A DNA stretch of 20,550 bases, from positions 1 through 20,550 of the forward strand of contig CAJXGZ010000006.1 of the NCBI GenBank assembly GCA_913053795.1, written 5' to 3'. Of the stretch, positions 13,363 through 18,713 are shown in pieces. Below the pieces are notes generated by a model. It was given only the letters and a program-made list of their open reading frames with translations, ran no database searches and was not told the origin of the DNA. Origin of the DNA: an uncultured Rhodospirillales bacterium (GTDB taxonomy: Bacteria > Pseudomonadota > Alphaproteobacteria > Rhodospirillales > 2-02-FULL-58-16). Each line of letters opens with the position of its first letter. The stretch's first letter is position 1. Made by a program: the position numbers and the translations under genes.

Positions 13363-13378
13363 GCCTCGCCAGCGAGGC
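13363..13378 (+). terminator. short hairpin closing the Sel1 cargo unit
   Basis: GCCTCGC (13363-13369) and GCGAGGC (13372-13378) are perfectly complementary around a 2-base centre, five bases after the stop of the 86-aa gene. The T-rich stretch is about 12 bases away, so termination is only possible, not certain. Confidence 0.4.
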
Positions 13379-13453
13379 TAATCCGAATTCATTTTTCAAA
13401 GAAATTTCCGCGGCCCTTTGGGCTGTGGGTTTAACCCTTTTCTAACGGGGTTC

Positions 13454-13515
13454 AACCCGCTGGAGAACCATGATCGCGACATTCGTTTTCGCGCTCATGG
13501 CCCGGCGGGTTTTTT
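13454..13515 (+). terminator. long structured terminator in the capsid leader
   Basis: The outer stem AACCCGCTGG (13454-13463) pairs with CCGGCGGGTT (13502-13511) using one T-G wobble. Inner stems CCATGA/TCATGG and CGCG/CGCG close an 11-base loop. Six T (13510-13515) follow. GGGGTT at 13447-13452 could instead pair with the left arm, giving an alternative fold. It stands 100 bp before the capsid start. The stretch 13379-13615 has no supported gene. Confidence 0.75.
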
Positions 13516-13615
13516 GCGTCTTCCGAGACCGGCGGCTTGCGCCATAACCGGCAATGGGGACGGACGGCAAACCAACCTTAACTTCAAACCCATAACTAAA
13601 TTAGGAGAATGACAC

Positions 13616-14437
13616 ATGTCGACAACTGTCGAAAACTCATTCATCAAGCACTTCCAGGCCGACGTCCATTTGCAGTTCCAGCAGATGGGCTCCAAGCTTC
13701 GGAACACCGTGCGCACCAAGGACAAGGTCGTCGGCTCCTCAACCACCTTTCAAACGGTGGGCAAGGGAACGGCCTCGACCAAGTCCCGCCACGGCAAGGT
13801 GCCTGTGATGAACGTCACCCACACGCCCGTGGAATGTCCGGTCTATGATTATTACGCCGGCGATTGGGTCGACGAGCTTGACGAGCTGAAAACCAACGCC
13901 AACGAGCGGATGGTGGTCGCCAAGGCGGGCGCTTACGCGCTGGGCCGCAAGGCCGATGAGCTGATCATCAAAGAGCTCGACACCAGCACCAACTATGCGG
14001 GCACCGGCGCCGACGCGCTGACCAAGGCCAAGGTGCTGTCCGCCTTCGAGATGCTGGGCGAGGCCGACGTTCCCGACGATGGGGAGCGTTACGCCGTCGT
14101 CGGCTGGAAACAGTGGAGCGATCTGATGCAAATCACGGAGTTCACCAACGCCGATTACATCGGCAAGGACGAGCTTCCGTGGAAAGGCACCCAGGCCAAG
14201 CGCTGGCTTGGAACCTTGTGGATCCCCCACACCAACCTCACCAAGGACGGAAGCAACATCCGCTATTGCTATTGGTTCCACAAGACGGCCATCGGCCACA
14301 CCATTGGCTCGGACGTTAAATCCGACATTTCTTGGCACGGCGACAGGGCGGCTCATTTCATTAACAACCGCATGAGCCAAGGATCTTGTCTCATTGACAC
14401 TTCGGGCGTCGTTTCCATGCGCTGCCTCGAAGCTTAA
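13616..14437 (+). CDS. major capsid protein
   Basis: The 273-aa product has the pattern of a podovirus-type phage capsid protein: an N-terminal SFIKHFQADVHLQFQQMGSK, a VECPVYDYYAGDWVDELDEL segment, the ALGRKADELIIKELD helix, an ALTKAKVLSAFEMLGEADVP core helix and WKQWSDLMQI. Near the C-terminus it has HTIGSDVKSDISWHGDRAAH and ends VVSMRCLEA. It should form the HK97-fold shell. AGGAG lies nine bases before ATG 13616. The position after scaffold (with cargo inserted) and before a small capsid-adjacent gene is the expected one. Codon use is strongly GC-ending, unlike the Sel1 cargo upstream. Confidence 0.88.
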   Translation: MSTTVENSFIKHFQADVHLQFQQMGSKLRNTVRTKDKVVGSSTTFQTVGKGTASTKSRHGKVPVMNVTHTPVECPVYDYYAGDWVDELDELKTNANERMVVAKAGAYALGRKADELIIKELDTSTNYAGTGADALTKAKVLSAFEMLGEADVPDDGERYAVVGWKQWSDLMQITEFTNADYIGKDELPWKGTQAKRWLGTLWIPHTNLTKDGSNIRYCYWFHKTAIGHTIGSDVKSDISWHGDRAAHFINNRMSQGSCLIDTSGVVSMRCLEA

Positions 14438-14451
14438 GGAGGACCTTAACC

Positions 14452-14721
14452 ATGGCATACCAGTCAAAAGACCTGAGCGTGATCGCTTACGCCAACGGCT
14501 TTACACTGTGGCACTACACGACCGCTGATCTGGCGGCCGACGTGGACACCGCCGGTTATTTCAACAACGCTTCGGACATGTTGCGAGTCGGCGACATGAT
14601 CATGGCCAACGTTGACACCGGCGGCACGCCTGGCGCCGGCATCTTCCTGGTCAATTCCAATGCGGCGAGCGTCGTTGACGTCGCTGACATGACCACGGTC
14701 GGCGGCGCGGATACCGACTAA
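14452..14721 (+). CDS. small capsid-adjacent protein, possible head decoration protein (89 aa)
   Basis: AAGGAGG lies nine bases before ATG 14452, 14 bp after the capsid stop, so the gene is in the capsid unit. It reads MAYQSKDLSVIAYANGFTLW, then DTAGYFNNASDMLRVGDMIM and a Thr/Gly/Val-rich end. The G-Y-F-N-x-A-x-x-x-L-x-x-GD pattern is common in small proteins encoded next to phage capsid genes. A beta-rich decoration or cement role is plausible but unproven. Two hairpins follow the stop. Confidence 0.6.
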   Translation: MAYQSKDLSVIAYANGFTLWHYTTADLAADVDTAGYFNNASDMLRVGDMIMANVDTGGTPGAGIFLVNSNAASVVDVADMTTVGGADTD

Positions 14722-14730
14722 AAAAAACTA

Positions 14731-14749
14731 AAGAGTCAAAACGACTCTT
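14731..14749. terminator. AT-flanked hairpin after the capsid unit
   Basis: AAGAGTC (14731-14737) and GACTCTT (14743-14749) form a 7-bp stem with a 5-base loop, preceded by an A-rich run. It may add to termination or work on the opposite strand. Confidence 0.4.
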
Positions 14750-14759
14750 CTCAAACTAA

Positions 14760-14792
14760 CGCCCCCGTGGGTTCGCCCACGGGGGCGCTTTT
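14760..14792 (+). terminator. strong intrinsic terminator after the capsid unit
   Basis: CGCCCCCGTGGG (14760-14771) and CCCACGGGGGCG (14776-14787) form a perfect 12-bp stem with a TTCG loop, followed by CTTTT. It lies 18 bp before the next gene, which has its own ribosome binding site but no visible promoter. Confidence 0.88.
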
Positions 14793-14809
14793 CATTCAAG
14801 GAGCTTCAA

Positions 14810-15028
14810 ATGATCGAATTTCCCACCCCGCTGACGGAGAAGGCTTTGCGCGACCTGATGAAGGACGAGCGCTATTGGAGAACCTCCCACTTAGAACACG
14901 TGGCCTACCGAGATCGAATCCAGGAAGGCTTCGAGACGCTCTACGGAACCGAACCCGCAAAACTCGACGCCACCGGCCGCGTTATCAACGAGGATATTCC
15001 GGGCCCAAGCCGTCCGACAGGCGAATAA
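14810..15028 (+). CDS. 72-aa protein resembling the scaffold C-terminus
   Basis: AAGGAG lies about seven bases before ATG 14810. The protein reads LRDLMKDERYWRTSHLEHVA, then IQEGFETLYGTEPAK, then LDATGRVINEDIPGPS. The first part matches the end of the scaffold (IKELMRDPRYWR, VKEGFRRLYP). The second part matches residues 80-107 of the first PGB protein (RIGAWFSHVY, EPVKHDAMGRMID). No other domain is present. It could bind capsid or portal and act as an adaptor or minor head protein. Function is unknown. Confidence 0.7.
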   Translation: MIEFPTPLTEKALRDLMKDERYWRTSHLEHVAYRDRIQEGFETLYGTEPAKLDATGRVINEDIPGPSRPTGE

Positions 15029-15060
15029 GCGCCGTTATTTACGTTTCGAGGAGAAATTTC

Positions 15061-16464
15061 ATGAGTTTATTTGACAGCATGCTGAGCGGCTTTGGCGGCG
15101 GCGGCAATTCAAGAACGTCCCGGCGACCCAACCTGTTGGATGAGACTCTCTCGTCCCGTCCCAAGAAACCCGATCCCAAGCTCTTTTCCTTGACCGACTC
15201 CGTCGGCGTTTACGGAAGCAACCGCCCAAAGGACGTAAAGAAGATGGAATCCGGTTTGAACAAACTGGGTTTCATGGACAACAAAAAAACCGGCGACTCA
15301 AAAGGCCAATTCAGCGCCCAATTACGCCAGGGCATGCAGGCCTTTCAGAAAGCCAGCAAACTGGCCGTGGACGGGCAAGCCAATGTGGGCGGACCTACCG
15401 CCACAACCTTGAGCCAGCAGGTCAAGAAGATCAGGGAACGGCGCGCGGCAGAGGAAAAGCAGGCCCTTACGCCGAAACCTCCCGCGCCAAAGCCGACGCC
15501 CGCGCCAGCGCTTTCGGCGAAACCAAGACCCTGGTGGCGAACGCGCAAGCCCATAAAAATGCCGGACGAGGATTATTCCTCCACACGGCGCACCATGGAG
15601 GGCATGCTCAGGTACGGCGACGACGGCGACCTGCCCAACCTCTACGCTGACTCTATTCGCAACGATGGTAATTTAGCGGCCAACGAGATGGCCGAGTTCT
15701 TGCGACAACTCGAAGAGACCGCGCCCAAACGGGTGAAGGGCTTCGAGAAGGCTGTTTTCAATAAGCTCAACGACGATGAAAAGGAAAAGTATTTTCCGGA
15801 GGTGTTTGGCAAGAAGCCAGAGAAAAAGTCCTTGCTTCAACAGGCGGCCTACCGTCCTGAAGATAACAAGGGAAAATCCCGCAATGCCTCTTACCCCATC
15901 CTGGGCGACGGCGACGGCAATGACCTTCGCATCAAGACGGCGCAAAACGCCTCGAGCGGCGCGCAACCGCCAAAGACTCTCACGCCGCCGCCAAGGAAAC
16001 CAGCGTCGACTCCCCAATCGGTCAGCCCAATTTCCAATCCAATAATTCGGAATGACAGTATGGGATCAGGCCATTTTGGGGCTTCAAGGGACAATGGAAA
16101 ACGCAAGCACAAAGGGATCGACATAATAGCCTTACCAGATCATCCGGTCATGAGCCCTGTCGAGGGAAAAATCGAAAGGATTGGCGATCCCTATGGTGAT
16201 GGGAAATACAAAATCATTTGGATCAAAACCAAGAACAGCGACGAAGTTGGATTGTTTTATGTGAGGCCAAGTGATCCCAGTGGCAAGCCAATCGTCAATC
16301 CAGGTGATACGGTGAAACCTGGGCAGGTCATCGGCAGCATGCAGGATTTAAAAAAGAGATTCCCTAATATGGACAACCATGTTCATTTCGAGGTCAAGAA
16401 AGGGGGGAAGGCCATTGACCCAACTCCATGGCTTAAGAAATGGAAGGGGACAAAACGACCATGA
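15061..16464 (+). CDS. phage PGB-domain plus M23 metallopeptidase (peptidoglycan endopeptidase)
   Basis: GAGGAG lies eight bases before ATG 15061. The 467-aa product starts with a Gly-rich head, then a PGB-type domain (about 47-120: SVGVYGSNRPKDVKKMESGL, then AFQKASKLAVDGQANVGGPT). A Lys/Pro/Ala linker follows (130-160), then a middle segment (166-250, DEDYSSTRRTMEGMLRYG) and a Pro/Ser-rich linker. The C-terminus is a LytM/M23 domain (about 330-467) with zinc ligands H350 and D354 in HKGID and the H440-V-H442 motif. Such enzymes cut peptide cross-bridges in peptidoglycan. Placed just before the tail genes, it fits a tail- or head-associated wall-opening enzyme, or an endolysin. No signal peptide is seen. 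Part of the middle segment is duplicated at 17906. Confidence 0.85.
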   Translation: MSLFDSMLSGFGGGGNSRTSRRPNLLDETLSSRPKKPDPKLFSLTDSVGVYGSNRPKDVKKMESGLNKLGFMDNKKTGDSKGQFSAQLRQGMQAFQKASKLAVDGQANVGGPTATTLSQQVKKIRERRAAEEKQALTPKPPAPKPTPAPALSAKPRPWWRTRKPIKMPDEDYSSTRRTMEGMLRYGDDGDLPNLYADSIRNDGNLAANEMAEFLRQLEETAPKRVKGFEKAVFNKLNDDEKEKYFPEVFGKKPEKKSLLQQAAYRPEDNKGKSRNASYPILGDGDGNDLRIKTAQNASSGAQPPKTLTPPPRKPASTPQSVSPISNPIIRNDSMGSGHFGASRDNGKRKHKGIDIIALPDHPVMSPVEGKIERIGDPYGDGKYKIIWIKTKNSDEVGLFYVRPSDPSGKPIVNPGDTVKPGQVIGSMQDLKKRFPNMDNHVHFEVKKGGKAIDPTPWLKKWKGTKRP

Positions 16465-16510
16465 ATTGACCTCGTGGCCAATTGCGCATGGACGGTTCAA
16501 TAAGGGCCGT

Positions 16511-17359
16511 TCATGTGCAGGCGACGCCCCAGATGTTGACGAGGAAGGGCGCGCCCCGCGGTTGCCAGAGATCATATTCAAGGCGCTCTATTTCATATTT
16601 ATCTTTATAAATGCCGGAAGCCCGAACGCGATCCAGATCATTTTCGGACGGGCGGTCCATCGGTAGGGGAATGCATTGATCTTCGGGGACCAGTTTGAAA
16701 AGGCCCGGGCGATCACCGGAAATACATCGGTCTCCTTTTCTCATGAGAAAACCCCCTTTCAGGGTGATTACAGGTTTCGCATTCCAGCTATATTTTTCCC
16801 ATGATGGTGAAGTACGGTTGGTCATGGTCAAGCTCTTCTTGTCGATAAAATCCACGTTGGTGCGCGAACCGAATTGAAGCGTCTCATCAATGATCTCCAG
16901 CCGTCCCGCATCTGTCAGGATCGTCCCGCCGGCCTTTCCCGAGACACCAACCACGGGCGCTCTGAAATCTCCGCAATTCAACATATCAGTCGGATAGTTC
17001 AAGAGGAGCTTGTGCGCCTTTTCCACACCTCCTTCTAGACGCCCACGGACCGTCAATTGAGCAACGCCATATTCCGCATTTTCATCTACGTCGAACCTGT
17101 CGACGTTTGGATGATAAGTGACGTTAGCAGAAAACATCCCGTCGGAATCAGTGAATTTTTTCCGCAGCTTTTCCGGCCATTGGAGATAAATATAGTAGGT
17201 TAGGCAGGTTGGTTCCGTCTCCGGGCAATTTTCGAGTTGCTTCAGGACCTTTGCGGCGACGCCCTCGCTTGACAGCCCTCCAGCCAGCGTCACAGATATG
17301 GACAGGACGGACGCCATCAGGGTTCCAACAAAAGCCAACATTGCTGCAGGTTTTTTCAT
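16511..17359 (-). CDS. secreted protein of unknown function (282 aa), moron candidate
   Basis: It is transcribed against the phage structural genes. ATG 17359 has GGAG six bases upstream, and the frame further upstream is rejected. It starts MKKPAAMLAFVGTLMASVLS followed by ISVTLAGG, a clear signal peptide with a likely cut after TLA. The mature part has six Cys, several in short C-x-n-C spacings (CPETEPTC), and a C-terminal MDRPSENDLDRV, IYKDKYEIERLEYDLWQPRG stretch. The hydrophilic beta-rich look suggests a periplasmic or exported protein with disulfides. I recognise no family. A promoter (TTAACA, TATATT) lies upstream on the same strand. The reverse orientation, own promoter and lack of phage homology suggest a lysogenic-conversion cargo gene. 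Confidence 0.7.
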   Translation of the reverse strand: MKKPAAMLAFVGTLMASVLSISVTLAGGLSSEGVAAKVLKQLENCPETEPTCLTYYIYLQWPEKLRKKFTDSDGMFSANVTYHPNVDRFDVDENAEYGVAQLTVRGRLEGGVEKAHKLLLNYPTDMLNCGDFRAPVVGVSGKAGGTILTDAGRLEIIDETLQFGSRTNVDFIDKKSLTMTNRTSPSWEKYSWNAKPVITLKGGFLMRKGDRCISGDRPGLFKLVPEDQCIPLPMDRPSENDLDRVRASGIYKDKYEIERLEYDLWQPRGAPFLVNIWGVACT

Positions 17360-17416
17360 GCGGCACTCCAAGGTTGCATTGAGTTTGGCAAAGTAGCCAT
17401 AATGGGGCGCCTGTGC

Positions 17417-17444
17417 AATATAAACATGGCGAAACACGTGTTAA
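17417..17444 (-). promoter_or_regulatory. promoter of the secreted cargo gene
   Basis: On the minus strand TTAACA (17444-17439), a 16-bp spacer, TATATT (17422-17417). It sits about 58 bp before the ATG at 17359, in the 127-bp spacer to the divergent gene at 17487. Confidence 0.45.
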
Positions 17445-17486
17445 TGATTACGGCGCCAGAGTGGGGAATATTTATCACGAAAAACC

Positions 17487-17771
17487 ATGGAAGAAGTAAC
17501 CACAATTATTGCGAAGCCGACCAAAGCGATCATTTGGATCGGCTTCGCATTGGCGGCATTGCTTGGCGTTTTTGCAGGCTACGCCAATTATGCTCATGTA
17601 ATGTCTGGATACTCCTCTGGGGAGGCGCCGCAAAGTCTTAATTTTGAAGTAATGCTTACCGTGCTTTTGTGGTTCGCTTTTTCTTTCCTGCCTTTTGTCG
17701 GACTCGCAGGTATAACGGAACTGGCTATACGCATTTGGAAACATCTTCAAAGGCGGAAAGCGACTAATTGA
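17487..17771 (+). CDS. small membrane protein with two transmembrane helices (94 aa)
   Basis: The protein has two hydrophobic segments, about residues 15-36 (AIIWIGFALAALLGVFAGYA) and 54-78 (VMLTVLLWFAFSFLPFVGLA), joined by a short polar loop (SSGEAPQSLN). The C-terminal tail is basic (RIWKHLQRRK), so by the positive-inside rule that end is cytoplasmic. It is divergent from the secreted protein gene, and the pair forms one cargo block. The start at ATG 17487 lacks a strong ribosome binding site. Small two-helix phage-borne membrane proteins often alter phage entry or host envelope, but nothing here shows a particular role. A holin is possible but less likely next to this gene pair. Confidence 0.6.
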   Translation: MEEVTTIIAKPTKAIIWIGFALAALLGVFAGYANYAHVMSGYSSGEAPQSLNFEVMLTVLLWFAFSFLPFVGLAGITELAIRIWKHLQRRKATN

Positions 17772-17782
17772 TTTTTTCCACC

Positions 17783-17863
17783 ATGGGAAAAATTAAAAAA
17801 CGCCCGATAATCCTTTTTGACAAGGCGCGCGCCCAGGGCGTGGAGGCGCTCTATCAGCAGTAA
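17783..17863 (+). other. 26-codon open frame in the cargo-tail gap
   Basis: ATG GGA AAA at 17783 reads MGKIKKRPIILFDKARAQGV and stops at 17863. It has no clear ribosome binding site and overlaps nothing. It may be a tiny gene or the decayed end of an earlier one. The gap 17772-18143 otherwise holds only the remnant at 17906. Confidence 0.2.
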
Positions 17864-17905
17864 GCCGACTCCCCGCCAAAACCTTGAGGGCGCGCGCGAA
17901 GGCCT

Positions 17906-18112
17906 GTGAAAATATCCGACGAAGATTATTCCTCCACCCGTGGCGCCATGGAGGGTATGCTGAAATACGGCGACAACGGCGCTCTGCCCGACCTGTACGC
18001 CGACTCCATCCGCGACGGCGAGAAGAAAGACGATTGGAATATCGCGCATCCATTTCCCCTTTGGATGACCGAACGGCGCCAAAGTTTTCGAAAAATCAAC
18101 CCAACAACTTAA
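17906..18112 (+). pseudogene. remnant of the middle segment of the M23 gene
   Basis: The frame from GTG 17906 reads KISDEDYSSTRGAMEGMLKY, then DNGALPDLYADSIRD. It aligns closely with residues 166-202 of the 15061 product (KMPDEDYSSTRRTMEGMLRY, DDGDLPNLYADSIRN). DNA similarity is also evident (GATTATTCCTCCAC, CATGGAGGG, TACGGCGAC are shared). After about 37 residues the sequence diverges and stops at 18112. There is no good ribosome binding site and neither the PGB nor M23 domain is present. It looks like a leftover from duplication or recombination that placed the cargo block between the M23 and tail genes. A short expressed protein cannot be excluded. Confidence 0.65.
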
Positions 18113-18143
18113 TCAACCACAACCAAAGATAAGGAGAACGGTA

Positions 18144-18713
18144 ATGGCTCTCAGCAGCATTGCTTTGTGTTCGCGCGCGCTCTTGAAGATCGGCGCCAAC
18201 ACCATCGCCTCATTTGATGAGGGAACCGCCGAGGCGGAAGTGGCGTCCAACCTCTATCCGTCCACCCGCGACGGGCTTCTTTCCGCCCATCCGTGGAGCT
18301 TCGCCACCGGGCAGGCGACTTTGCCCAAACTGGCGAGCGCGCCGGTGGCCGATTACGATTACGCCTATCAACTGCCGGCGGATTTCTTAAGGGTTTTGTC
18401 CGCCGGGATCACCGGGCGGGGCCGTGGCGTCGAGTATCGCATCGAAGAGCGCAGACTCCACACCAACACCGACGGCGTGGCGCTCACCTACATCTTTCGG
18501 CCCGATGAAATGGCGATGCCCGCCTTCTTCGACCAAACGCTCATTGCGCGCCTGTCGGCCGAGTTCTGCATTCCCATAACCGAAAACACGAGCCGCGCGG
18601 AAGCTCTCCTCAAGCAGGCCGAGCACGAATTCCGCCGCGCCAAGATGATCGACGCGCAACAGGATTCGCCGGGCCGGATCGAGGACTTCACGCTAACGGA
18701 GGTGCGAAAATAA
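18144..18713 (+). CDS. tail tubular protein A (T7 gp11-like)
   Basis: AAGGAG lies seven bases before ATG 18144. The 189-aa product has the pattern of podovirus tail tubular protein A: SIALCSRALLKIGANTIASF at the start, AEVASNLYPSTRDGLLSAHP WSFAT near residue 50, YAYQLPADFLRVL, and a C-terminal LIARLSAEFCIPITEN, LLKQAEHEFRRAKMIDAQQ helix pair. It forms the ring between portal and nozzle. Its stop overlaps the next start (TAATG), giving translational coupling to tail tubular protein B. Confidence 0.9.
   Translation: MALSSIALCSRALLKIGANTIASFDEGTAEAEVASNLYPSTRDGLLSAHPWSFATGQATLPKLASAPVADYDYAYQLPADFLRVLSAGITGRGRGVEYRIEERRLHTNTDGVALTYIFRPDEMAMPAFFDQTLIARLSAEFCIPITENTSRAEALLKQAEHEFRRAKMIDAQQDSPGRIEDFTLTEVRK

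Noticed and set aside
13739..14467. Long open frame antisense to the capsid gene
   Set aside because: It is a shadow of GC-rich codons; the plus-strand product is a clear capsid protein with a ribosome binding site.
14767..15060. Extension of the M23 gene upstream
   Set aside because: It overlaps the 14810 gene and a terminator; ATG 15061 has GAGGAG at proper spacing.
16484..16518. Hairpin between M23 gene and the convergent secreted gene, considered as terminator
   Set aside because: The arms pair only with G-T wobbles, they overlap the last codon of the minus gene, and no T-run follows.
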